From contig JAICRZ010000009.1 in NCBI GenBank assembly GCA_025937135.1, positions 1 to 36,173 on the forward strand: 36,173 bases of DNA. The letters are read 5' to 3'. This DNA comes from Thermoleophilaceae bacterium (GTDB lineage: Bacteria > Actinomycetota > Thermoleophilia > Solirubrobacterales > Thermoleophilaceae). Both the position numbers and the translations under genes were made by a program. This document shows positions 17,392 to 25,281 of the stretch, one piece after another (position 1 is the first letter of the stretch; each line of letters opens with the position of its first letter). The notes under the pieces were generated by a model that was not told the origin of the DNA, did not search any database, and worked only from the letters and a program-made list of their open reading frames with translations.

Positions 17392-18908
17392 CGGCGAACC
17401 ACGCGGAGGGTTCGGAGCTGGCGATCGGTCGCGCCGCGCAGGCTGCCGCCGAGCTCGAGCGTCTGCTGGATGTAGTCGAGCGTCTCCGCGGTCAGGCGCT
17501 CGCCCGGAAGGACGTTCGGGACGCCGGGCGGATACGCCGCCAGCGACTCCGCGGCCACGCGCCCGGCCGCCTCGCTCACGGGCACGACCTCCTGCGGCGC
17601 GAAGAACGCCTCGCGCGGGCCCATCACGAGCTCGCCCCAGGGCGGCGGCTCGGCGAAGTCGCGCCCCATCCGCGCGCCGCCCGAGTCGATGCGATCGACG
17701 ACGGCCTGCAGCGCCGCCGCCAGCCGGGCGCCCTGCTCGCGTGCGCGCTCGCCCATCCCGAAGACCGCCACCACCACGTTCTCGCCCGCGAGCTCCATGT
17801 TGATGTCGTCGATCTCGCGGAGCAGCGTCGCGACCTCGTAGCCGGTTGTGCCGGTCGCGCGCACGTCGGTCACGAGGCGCAGCGGGTCATACGCATACAC
17901 CCCGGGCCTGCCGACGAGCCGCTCGTCGAGCACGTCGAGACCCGGAATCGCGCGGATCGCCTCGCGCGTCTCCACCAGCGCGTGCACGGTCTCGGCGAGC
18001 AGCTCGCTTCCGTGCGTGACGGCGTGGCGGCGGCCGGCGTCGAGCGACGCCGTGAGCAGCGAGCTCGGCGAGGTCGACTCGACGAGCGTCACGCAGCGGT
18101 CGACCACGTCCTCGTCGATGTACCGCTCCGCGCCCTTGCCGAGGTGGAGCATCGCGGCCTGCGTGAGCGCGCCGATGATCTTGTGGGTGCTCGACACGAC
18201 GAGGTCGGCGCCACGGGAGAGAGCATCCGGGGGGAGGTCGCCGTCGAAGGCGAGGTGCGCGCCCCACGCCTCGTCCACGATCAGGGGGACGCCGCGCCCG
18301 TGTGCGACGTCTGCCAGCGCCGCCACGTCGGCGACGGCGCCGAAGTAGGTCGGCGAGACGACCATCGCTCCGACCGCTTCCGGGCTCGCAGCCAGCGCCT
18401 CCTCGAGCGTCTCCGGCGTTATGCAGTGCGCGATGCCGAGTTCGGGATCGAGCTCCGGGCGCATGAACGCCGGGCGCAGTCCGGAGAGGATCAGCGCGTC
18501 GATCGTGCTCGAGTGCGCGTTGCGCTGCACCACGACGCTGCTCCCCGCGTGCGCCAGGGTCAGGCCGGCGACGAGGTTGCCCTGCGACGCGCCGTTGATG
18601 AGGAACCAGCAGCGCTTGGCGCCCCACGCCTCCGCCGCCAGCCGCTGCGCCTCGTTGAAGGGGTTCGGCTCGACGCCGATGTCGATGCCCCAGGTGAGCG
18701 ACGGGATGTCGAGTGCGAGCGCCTGCTCGCCGATCGCCTCGGCGAGCTGCTCGTCCGCGCCCGGCCCGCCCTTGTGCCCCGGCACGTGCAGGCGCGCGGG
18801 CCTGCGCGCGGCGTAGGCGATCAGCGCGTCGAGGTAGGGCGCGTGGTGCTGCGCTGGGTCGAGCGTGGGATCCGGCGGAACTTCGGGTACGGGCTGCCGA
18901 CGGGCCAT
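17388..18908 (-). CDS. Orn/Lys/Arg decarboxylase family protein (probable arginine decarboxylase)
   Basis: A PLP-dependent fold-type I decarboxylase of 506 residues, the short form found in Gram-positive bacteria. The N-terminal family motif HVPGHKGG lies at 41-48. PLP contacts are visible: Asp212 in VDEAWGAH and the Schiff-base Lys243 in SSTHKIIG. The C-terminal domain is present (PWGELVMGPREAFFAP, YPPGVPNVLPGE). Pairing with an agmatinase argues for arginine as substrate, giving the arginine to agmatine to putrescine route. Lysine or ornithine cannot be excluded from sequence. Eleven bases separate it from the LOG-like gene upstream, so the four genes 19369-16163 probably form one operon. 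Confidence 0.88.
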   Translation of the reverse strand: MARRQPVPEVPPDPTLDPAQHHAPYLDALIAYAARRPARLHVPGHKGGPGADEQLAEAIGEQALALDIPSLTWGIDIGVEPNPFNEAQRLAAEAWGAKRCWFLINGASQGNLVAGLTLAHAGSSVVVQRNAHSSTIDALILSGLRPAFMRPELDPELGIAHCITPETLEEALAASPEAVGAMVVSPTYFGAVADVAALADVAHGRGVPLIVDEAWGAHLAFDGDLPPDALSRGADLVVSSTHKIIGALTQAAMLHLGKGAERYIDEDVVDRCVTLVESTSPSSLLTASLDAGRRHAVTHGSELLAETVHALVETREAIRAIPGLDVLDERLVGRPGVYAYDPLRLVTDVRATGTTGYEVATLLREIDDINMELAGENVVVAVFGMGERAREQGARLAAALQAVVDRIDSGGARMGRDFAEPPPWGELVMGPREAFFAPQEVVPVSEAAGRVAAESLAAYPPGVPNVLPGERLTAETLDYIQQTLELGGSLRGATDRQLRTLRVVRR

Positions 18909-18919
18909 CGGCGGCGAGT

Positions 18920-19369
18920 CTACGCCGCTAGCTGGAGCGCTCGCCGGACTGCGTCCTCGGGGCCGTCCGCGCGCACGATTGGGTCGAGATCCCAGCTGCC
19001 GAGGCCCACGACCGGCTTGCCCGCCTTCAGCGCGAGCGCCAGCTCCGACAGCGTCCCGAACTCGCCGCCGACCGCGATCAGCGCGTCCGCCGTCCGCACG
19101 ACGAGCCCGTTGCGCAACTCACCCATGCCGGTCGCGATCGCTACGTCGACGTACTGGTTGGCCGCGGCTCGGTCGGCGCCGGGCAGGATGCCGACGGTGG
19201 TGCCGCCCGCGGTCCTTGCGCCGCGGCAGGCTGCCTCCATCACGCCGCCCAGGCCGCCGCAGACGAGGACCGCCCCGGCCGCGCCGAGCGCGCGTCCGAC
19301 GGCTTCCGCGTCGCGTTGCTGTTCGGCCGATGCGGTTCCCGCGCCGACGACCGCGATGTGGGGTGTGAG
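18920..19369 (-). CDS. TIGR00725/LOG-like Rossmann-fold protein, start codon unclear
   Basis: About 150 residues of the TIGR00725 family, related to lysine-decarboxylase-like LOG proteins. Visible motifs are IAVVGAGTASAEQ at the N-terminus, LVCGGLGGVMEAACRGA (the GG-x-x-VME motif), VGILPG, and VGGEFGTLSELALALKAGKPVVGL. The conserved N-terminal strand is encoded, but the frame back to the stop at 19441-19439 holds no ATG, GTG or TTG. The first canonical start is GTG-ATG at 19246-19241, which would delete half of the nucleotide-binding fold. A rare start codon or an indel or base error upstream is likely. I set the end at the codon where homology appears to begin. Some LOG relatives are nucleotide phosphoribohydrolases. 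The function here is not established. Confidence 0.7.
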   Translation of the reverse strand, partial: LTPHIAVVGAGTASAEQQRDAEAVGRALGAAGAVLVCGGLGGVMEAACRGARTAGGTTVGILPGADRAAANQYVDVAIATGMGELRNGLVVRTADALIAVGGEFGTLSELALALKAGKPVVGLGSWDLDPIVRADGPEDAVRRALQLAA

Positions 19370-19449
19370 GTTGGCGATGAGGCGGAGGGTAAGGCCGCAG
19401 GCGCGCGAATACCCTTCTATCCAGGTGTTCTGGGACCATCACAGGTGCG

Positions 19450-20085
19450 ATGAGCAGTTCTGACCACGCCTCGCGGGCTGCCGAGCTGGCGGCTCAGCAG
19501 GTCGAAGCGATCGTGGCCGCCGCGCAGGAGGCGGCGGTCGGCATCGAGGCGAGCGCCGAGAAGAAGCTCGAGGCGCAGCGTGCCCAGCTCGAGGCCGAGT
19601 TCGCGAGCCGCCGCCAGGCGCTCGAGGAGGAGATCGGGCGGATCCGCAAGGAGGCGCTCGCGGATGCAGACAAGACGCGCACCGAGGCCGACACCTACGC
19701 GAGCACGGAGCGCCGCTCGGCCGACGAGGAGGCGAAGCGACTGCGCGAGGAGTCGCGGCGCGAGGCCGTCGAGCGCGTCGCGGGCGCCGAGAAGGCGGCT
19801 GATGAGGCTCTGGCGGACGCGCGCGCGGTCAGCGGCGGCCTGCGGCGGCTCGGGCAGGCGCTCGAGGAGCACGCCGAGCGGATCCTGCGCGACGTCCAGG
19901 CCGGGCACAAGCGGCTTCAGTCGGATCTGCGCGTGGCGAGCCGGGGTCCCGGCACTGCGGAGGAGCCGGTGCGCCGGCGGTCGGCTGCGCCCGCACCGTC
20001 AACCGAGCACGCGCCGCGACCGGCGCGGCGACGGCCGTTCGACGACATCGACGTGCCCGAATGGGTCGCGGGCGACGGAGAATAG
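19450..20085 (+). CDS. Coiled-coil protein of unknown function (DivIVA-like composition)
   Basis: A 211-residue hydrophilic protein. Residues about 8-160 form a long Ala/Glu/Lys/Arg-rich helix with heptad pattern, predicted coiled coil, resembling the C-terminal part of DivIVA-like or ATP synthase b-like proteins. The C-terminus is a basic, Pro-rich tail ending in an acidic DDIDVPEWVAGDGE motif that could be a docking peptide. No membrane segment is seen. ATG 19450 follows AGGTG at short spacing. It is divergent from the LOG-like gene. A structural or cell-pole scaffold is only a guess. Confidence 0.75.
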   Translation: MSSSDHASRAAELAAQQVEAIVAAAQEAAVGIEASAEKKLEAQRAQLEAEFASRRQALEEEIGRIRKEALADADKTRTEADTYASTERRSADEEAKRLREESRREAVERVAGAEKAADEALADARAVSGGLRRLGQALEEHAERILRDVQAGHKRLQSDLRVASRGPGTAEEPVRRRSAAPAPSTEHAPRPARRRPFDDIDVPEWVAGDGE

Positions 20086-20086
20086 A

Positions 20087-20121
20087 AGAGCGGGGATCTC
20101 CTATTTCGCTCGCGCCGCTCT
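20087..20121. terminator. Possible bidirectional terminator stem between convergent genes
   Basis: AGAGCGG (20087-20093) pairs with CCGCTCT (20115-20121) across a 21-base loop. It directly follows the coiled-coil stop and includes the stop of the convergent acetyltransferase. The stem is short and lacks a strong U-tract. Confidence 0.25.
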
Positions 20122-20635
20122 ACAGCGTCCGTTCGTACAGCACCACGTCGAGTGCGAGATCCGGGTTGAAGACGGCCGCGCCTGACGTGCTCCAGCCCTC
20201 GCGCTCGTAGAAGGCGCGGGCGCGGGCGCTGTCGCACGGCGTCCAGAGCTGCGCGCTCGTGTGGCCGGTATCGCGCATCGTCGTGGTCGACCAGGCGAGC
20301 AGCGCCTGCGCGAGGCCGCTGCCCCAGTACCGCGGCGTGACGAACAGCAGCCAGAGATGCGCACGGTCCTGGATGCGACGGCGGTCGGGGGGACGGGTGA
20401 GGGCGGGCATCCAGCCGGTGAGCCCGACGAGCGTGGAACCGTGGAGGGCGAGCCGGGCGTGGGTGTCGCCGCGCGACAGCCGCTCGTGGATCGCGCCTTC
20501 GTCCTGAGCCGCGGAGCGCGGCTGCCAGCCCGGCGGCGCGAAGTCGCGGTAGGTGGCGAAGCCGGCGGCGACGAGCTCGGCGACGATCGTGGCGTCGCTC
20601 GGTTTGGCCGTCCGGTGGCGAAGGCCGTCGAGCAT
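20120..20635 (-). CDS. GNAT family N-acetyltransferase
   Basis: An acetyl-CoA dependent acetyltransferase of about 171 residues from ATG 20635. The acetyl-CoA binding motif A is VTPRYWGSGLAQALL, followed by the motif B region LWTPCDSARARAFYEREGW. An upstream ATG at 20659 adds eight residues and would share a CATG with the start of the divergent acetyltransferase. Neither start has a clear Shine-Dalgarno sequence. The substrate is unknown. Confidence 0.85.
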   Translation of the reverse strand: MLDGLRHRTAKPSDATIVAELVAAGFATYRDFAPPGWQPRSAAQDEGAIHERLSRGDTHARLALHGSTLVGLTGWMPALTRPPDRRRIQDRAHLWLLFVTPRYWGSGLAQALLAWSTTTMRDTGHTSAQLWTPCDSARARAFYEREGWSTSGAAVFNPDLALDVVLYERTL

Positions 20636-20657
20636 CTGTGCGAGCGTAACGGCGCCC

Positions 20658-21203
20658 ATGCCACCGCTCGCGCCACCCGATCCCCCGCTCAGCGACGGTG
20701 TCGTGACGCTCCGCGCCTGGCGCGACAGCGACGTCGCGGCCCTGCCGGCGCTGATGAACGAGGAGGCGATCGCGCGCTGGACGCCCGCGCCGTCGCCGTA
20801 CGAGGAGCGGCACGCGATCGAGTGGCTCGCGACGCACTCCACGCTGATGCGGCGACGCAGCGAGCTGCCGCTCGCGGTCGTGGCGGCTGACGGTGGCGAG
20901 CTGCTGGGATCGATCGCGCTTCGCTTTCCGGAGGACCGGCGCGGCGAGCTCGGCTACGTCATCGCCGCGCCCGAGCGACGACGCGGATATGCCACGCGGG
21001 CGGTGCGCCTGTACGCACGCTGGGCGTTCGAGGAACTCCGGATCGAGCGGTTGGAGCTGCTGGTGCAGACCGACAACGAGGCGTCGCTGGCGCTCGCGGA
21101 GCGGGTCGGGTTCAGGCGTGAGGGCGTCCTGCGCTCGTACCGCTCCCTGCGCGGCCGCCGCGTGGACATGGTGGTGCTCGGGATGCTGCGGGGCGAGCTG
21201 CGC

Positions 21204-21209
<6 letters not shown>
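20658..21209 (+). CDS. GNAT family N-acetyltransferase, RimJ/RimL type
   Basis: A 183-residue acetyltransferase. The N-terminus VVTLRAWRDSDVAALPAL and the acetyl-CoA motif YVIAAPERRRGYATRAV, followed by VQTDNEASLALAERVGFRREG, place it in the RimJ/RimL branch that acetylates N-terminal amines or small molecules. ATG 20658 follows no clear ribosome-binding site. The gene is divergent from the other GNAT gene, and its last six bases overlap the endonuclease frame on the other strand. The terminator hairpin of tRNA-Ala begins at its stop codon. The substrate is unknown. Confidence 0.88.
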
Positions 21210-21731
<522 letters not shown>

Positions 21732-21733
21732 GA

Positions 21734-21751
21734 CACGAACACTAGTTCGTG
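21734..21751. promoter_or_regulatory. Inverted repeat at the endonuclease start
   Basis: CACGAAC-ACTA-GTTCGTG is a perfect 7-bp inverted repeat ending two bases before the endonuclease GTG codon, in the 46-nt gap after rsfS. It could be an operator, a hairpin hiding the start codon, or an rsfS terminator. No U-tract follows it on the minus strand, which argues against a terminator. Confidence 0.45.
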
Positions 21752-21777
21752 CGCCGGACGGAAGAAGCCCTTAGCGG

Positions 21778-22122
21778 TCAGACCACCGAGCGTGCCGGGG
21801 CTTCGCCCCAGAGCTGCTCCAGGCGGTAGTACGAACGGGCGTCGGGGGTGAAGATGTGCACGACCGCGTCGAGGTAGTCCATGAGGATCCAGTGGGCCTG
21901 GCGCTCGCCCTCGACCCGCCGCGGCAGGACGCCGGAACGCTTCAGCTCCTCGTGGATGCCGTCGTGGATCGCCTTCGTCTGCCGCTCGGTGTTGCCCGAG
22001 CAGACCACGAAGAAGTCCGTGTAGCCGACGATCTCCCCCACCTCGAGCACGCGGATGTCGATCGCCTTCTTGTCGGCGGCGGCGTCAGCGATCTGCTCGA
22101 CCAGCTCGCGTCCCTCGATCAT
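21778..22122 (-). CDS. rsfS: Ribosomal silencing factor RsfS
   Basis: A 114-residue protein that binds uL14 of the 50S subunit and blocks subunit joining when nutrients are scarce. Family features are KKAIDIRVLEV, YTDFFVVCSGNTERQTKAI, and GERQAHWILMDYLDAVVHIF. The ATG 22122 overlaps the nadD stop in ATGA, so the two are coupled. It is the last gene of the obgE-proB-nadD-rsfS run before the endonuclease-tRNA unit. Confidence 0.95.
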   Translation of the reverse strand: MIEGRELVEQIADAAADKKAIDIRVLEVGEIVGYTDFFVVCSGNTERQTKAIHDGIHEELKRSGVLPRRVEGERQAHWILMDYLDAVVHIFTPDARSYYRLEQLWGEAPARSVV

Positions 22123-22745
22123 GGCGCGGCCACCGGCGCCGAGGCCCCGTAGAGCGACTGCGCGCCGATGAAGTTCGCGACCTTGTCGGGCACGAGGTAG
22201 CGAATCGGGCGGCCGGCGGCGGCGCGGGTCCGGATCATCGTCGAGGACACCTCGATCCGCGGCATCTCGAAGAACTCGATCCGGTCCGGCTCGCACAACG
22301 TCCCCAGCCGCTCCGCGATCTCCTCGCGGCGCCACTCGTCGCGCTCCGCCACACCGAGCGTGGCCAGCGACATGACCTCCTCCGGCTCGCGCCAGGACGC
22401 GAGCGCCGCCGCCTGGTCGCCGCCGATCAGCAGCACCAGATCGTCCTCCGGCGCACGCTCGCGCAGCTCCCGAAGCGTGTCGACCGTGTACGCCGGCCCG
22501 CCGCGGTCGATCTCGATCCGCGACACGCCGAAGCGCGCGTCCGCGGAGATCGCGTACTCGCACATGGTCAGCCGCACCTCCGCGCCCGGGTCGCGCTCGA
22601 GGGTCCGGTGCGACGGTTCGCCGTACGGCACCAGCACGACCGTCTCGAGGCCGAGCTGCGAGTGCGCCTCCTGCGCCAGTACGAGGTGACCGACATGAGG
22701 CGGGTTGAACGCCCCGCCGAAGATCCCGAGCCGAGCGCCCGCTAC
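22119..22745 (-). CDS. nadD: Nicotinate-nucleotide adenylyltransferase; no canonical start codon
   Basis: Catalyses nicotinate mononucleotide plus ATP to deamido-NAD in NAD synthesis. The encoded product of about 208 residues holds the nucleotidyltransferase motif GIFGGAFNPPHVGHLVLAQE and the C-terminal ISSTxIR-like motif EVSSTMIRTR with IRYLVPDKV. The frame is open from the TAA at 22784-22782, but no ATG, GTG or TTG occurs before the GIFGG motif. A GTA codon at 22745-22743 sits five bases after GAGG and is one base away from GTG, so I place the start there. The first canonical start (GTG near 22637) would remove the catalytic motif. The gene is coupled to rsfS at its 3' end. Confidence 0.85.
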   Translation of the reverse strand, partial: VAGARLGIFGGAFNPPHVGHLVLAQEAHSQLGLETVVLVPYGEPSHRTLERDPGAEVRLTMCEYAISADARFGVSRIEIDRGGPAYTVDTLRELRERAPEDDLVLLIGGDQAAALASWREPEEVMSLATLGVAERDEWRREEIAERLGTLCEPDRIEFFEMPRIEVSSTMIRTRAAAGRPIRYLVPDKVANFIGAQSLYGASAPVAAP

Positions 22746-22795
22746 GGCCGCCTCATCATCCGAAACAACATCACCGCAAGGTTACTGCGAGCCGG

Positions 22796-22823
22796 TTGGC
22801 GGTCGGCGGTCGGCAGTCGGCAG
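22796..22823 (+). repeat. Heptad repeat element, copy 2 (four 7-mers)
   Basis: Four consecutive heptamers on the plus strand: TTGGCGG, TCGGCGG, TCGGCAG, TCGGCAG. Layout and first unit match the element at 433-460. It lies in the gap between proB and nadD. Confidence 0.7.
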
Positions 22824-22844
22824 TGCTGGGTACGGATCGCGGCT

Positions 22845-23936
22845 TCAATCCAGCACGAAGTAGTCCCTGTGAACCGCCTCCTCCGCCGCGCGCGGCATCC
22901 GCTCGCGCACGGCGTCCGTCTTCAGCCCCTTGACCCGCCGCAGCTCGACCGCCGAATAGTTGACGATCCCCTTGCCGATCGCGTGGCCATCCGTGACGAC
23001 GTCCACCGCGTCGCCGGCCTTGAACTCGCCCTGCACGTCCACGACCCCGACGGGCAGCAGGCTCGTGCCGCGCTCGCGCAGCGCACGCTCCGCACCCGCG
23101 TCCACCACGAGCCGCCCGTGCGACGGCTTCGCGTACTTGAGCCACAGCTTGAAGCTCGACACCCGCTGCGCCTGCGAGTGGAAGCGCGTGCCCTCGGGCT
23201 CGCCGGCCACCGCCCGCAGCACCGTGCCCGGCCGCGTGCCGTTGAGGATCACCGTCTCGATTCCCGCCGCCGTGGCCATCTCCGCGGCGACCACCTTCGA
23301 GCGCATGCCGCCCGACCCGAGCGGCGACTTCGACATCCCGATGTCGAGCGCCTCCACGCTGCGGAAGTCGCTCACCTCCGGAATCAGCGTCGCGCCCGGG
23401 CTCTCGCGCGGATCGGCCGTGAACAACCCGTCCATGTCGGTGAGGAGCAGCAGCTCGGACGCGCCGAGCAGGATCGCCACCTGCGCCGCGAGGAAGTCGT
23501 TGTCGCCGAACGTGATCTCGTCGGTGGCGGTGGTGTCGTTCTCGTTGATCACCGGCACGACGCCCCACTCGATCAGCGTCCGCAGCGTCTGGCGCGCGTT
23601 GAGGTAGTGGCTGCGCGCGCTCATGTCGAAGAACGTGAGCAGCACCTGCGCGCTCTTGAGCCCGCGCGCCGCGAGCAGCTCGTCGTAGTGGCGGTAGAGC
23701 TTGCCCTGTCCGACCGCCGAGGCCGCCTGCAGCCCGTCCATCGCGGTCGGTCGCATCGGCAGCTGCATCAGGTTCATCCCGCGCGCGATCGCGCCCGAGG
23801 TGACGAGAACGATCCGCCGCCCGTCGCGGTACAGCTCGGCGGCCTGGTCGCAGACGCGCTCGAGGACGTCACCGCGCACCTCGCCGCGCTCGTCGGCGAC
23901 GATGCTCGACCCCAGCTTGATGACGGTGGCGCTCAT
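22845..23936 (-). CDS. proB: Glutamate 5-kinase with PUA domain
   Basis: First enzyme of proline synthesis, phosphorylating L-glutamate. It has 363 residues. The amino acid kinase domain shows VIKLGSSIV, LVTSGAIARG, NENDTTATDEITFGDNDFLAAQVA, and LLTDMDGLF. The C-terminal PUA domain (about 275-363) is present, as in the long form. ATG 23936 lies 13 bases after the obgE stop, in the same operon. proA is not next to it. The slot before nadD is short and carries a heptad repeat. Confidence 0.96.
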   Translation of the reverse strand: MSATVIKLGSSIVADERGEVRGDVLERVCDQAAELYRDGRRIVLVTSGAIARGMNLMQLPMRPTAMDGLQAASAVGQGKLYRHYDELLAARGLKSAQVLLTFFDMSARSHYLNARQTLRTLIEWGVVPVINENDTTATDEITFGDNDFLAAQVAILLGASELLLLTDMDGLFTADPRESPGATLIPEVSDFRSVEALDIGMSKSPLGSGGMRSKVVAAEMATAAGIETVILNGTRPGTVLRAVAGEPEGTRFHSQAQRVSSFKLWLKYAKPSHGRLVVDAGAERALRERGTSLLPVGVVDVQGEFKAGDAVDVVTDGHAIGKGIVNYSAVELRRVKGLKTDAVRERMPRAAEEAVHRDYFVLD

Positions 23937-23949
23937 GACGCGCGAAAAG

Positions 23950-25248
23950 CTATCCGCGGAACGGCGCGCCCGGATCGAGCTCGAAGATCGTGCCGGCGAT
24001 CTCCACGTCGTCGCCGGGCTCGAAGCCGGCCGCCTCCAGCGCCCGGATCACGCCGATCGAGCGCAGTCGCTCCTCGATGTAGGAGAGCGCCTCGTCGTTG
24101 TCGATGTCGTGGCGGGCGAGCAGTCGCTCGACGCGCGGGCCGCTCACGCGGAACACGCCGTCGCCGCCGCGCTCGACGCTGAAGCCCTCGTCCGCGCCCG
24201 GCCGGTAGACGCGATGCTCCGCGAGCGCCTCGCGCGGCGGCGCAGGCGCGTCGAGCGGCAGATGCTGGACGATCGCGCCCTTCAGCTCGTCGACGCCCTG
24301 GCCGGTCGCGGACGAGGTGACGAGCACCTCGAGGACGTCCTCGCCCAGGCGCTCGCGCCACTCGTCGCGGGCGCGCGCCGCCACCTCCGGCGTCACGAGG
24401 TCCGCCTTCGACAGCGCGACGATCCGCGGCAGCCGCTCGAGTCCCGCGCCGTACTGGGCGATCTCCGCCTCGATCGTCTCGAAGTTCGCCGACGGCTGCG
24501 ACCCGTCGAGCGGCGCGAGGTCGAGCACGTGCACGAGCAGCCGCGTGCGCTCCACGTGAGCGAGGAACTCATGCCCGAGGCCGGCGCCGCCGCTGGCGCC
24601 CTCGATCAGCCCCGGGATGTCTGCCACGACCACCTGTCGCTCGTCCAGCTCGACCGTGCCGAGCACCGGCTCGAGCGTCGTGAACGGGTAGTCCGCCACC
24701 TTCGGCCGCGCTGCGCTCATGGTGGCGAGCAGCGACGACTTGCCCGCGTTCGGGAGCCCGATCAGCCCGGCGTCCGCGAGCAGCCGCAGTCGCAGCTCGA
24801 TCCAGCCCTCGTCGCCGGGCAGCCCGCGCTCGGCCAGGCGGGGCGCCTGACGAGTTGCGGTTGTGAAGCGCTTGTTGCCGCGCCCGCCGGACCCGCCGCG
24901 CGCCACGACGGCGCGCTCGCCCGGCTGCGTCAGATCCCAGCGCGCCTCGCGTTCGGCATCGACGACCGTCGTGCCCGGCGGCACCTTCACCTCGAGATCC
25001 GCGGCCGTCGCGCCGTGGCGGTTGCCGCCCTCGCCGTGGCCACCGCGCCGCGCCTTGAAGTGCGAGCGGCGGCGGAACGGCTGGAGGTCGCGCAGCGACT
25101 CGTCGACGACCAGCACGACGTCGCCGCCGCGGCCACCGTCGCCCCCGTCCGGGCCGCCGCGCGGGACATGCGCCTCACGCCGGAACGAGACGACGCCGTC
25201 TCCGCCTCCACCGGCCTGCACCCATATGCGCGCGCGATCGGTCAGCAC
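23950..25248 (-). CDS. obgE: Obg-family GTPase ObgE/CgtA
   Basis: A large GTPase involved in 50S assembly and the stringent response. It has 432 residues with three domains: the glycine-rich Obg fold (about 1-158), the G domain (G1 GLPNAGKSS, G3 DIPGLIEGASGGAGLGHEFL, G4 SKADL, G5 SSATG), and the C-terminal OCT domain (about 355-425) typical of Actinobacteria and Firmicutes. The start is GTG 25248. In most relatives it directly follows rpmA, whereas here four accessory genes intervene. Confidence 0.97.
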   Translation of the reverse strand: MLTDRARIWVQAGGGGDGVVSFRREAHVPRGGPDGGDGGRGGDVVLVVDESLRDLQPFRRRSHFKARRGGHGEGGNRHGATAADLEVKVPPGTTVVDAEREARWDLTQPGERAVVARGGSGGRGNKRFTTATRQAPRLAERGLPGDEGWIELRLRLLADAGLIGLPNAGKSSLLATMSAARPKVADYPFTTLEPVLGTVELDERQVVVADIPGLIEGASGGAGLGHEFLAHVERTRLLVHVLDLAPLDGSQPSANFETIEAEIAQYGAGLERLPRIVALSKADLVTPEVAARARDEWRERLGEDVLEVLVTSSATGQGVDELKGAIVQHLPLDAPAPPREALAEHRVYRPGADEGFSVERGGDGVFRVSGPRVERLLARHDIDNDEALSYIEERLRSIGVIRALEAAGFEPGDDVEIAGTIFELDPGAPFRG

Positions 25249-25281
25249 ACGTTACAAACTACGAGCCCAGAGGCCCGGGGG

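Noticed and set aside
19119-19442. Alternative minus-strand frame starting at an ATG at 19442 as N-terminus of the LOG-like protein
   Set aside because: Its translation is Arg/Pro/His-rich without family similarity and is in a different frame. It would need a frameshift to join the real domain.
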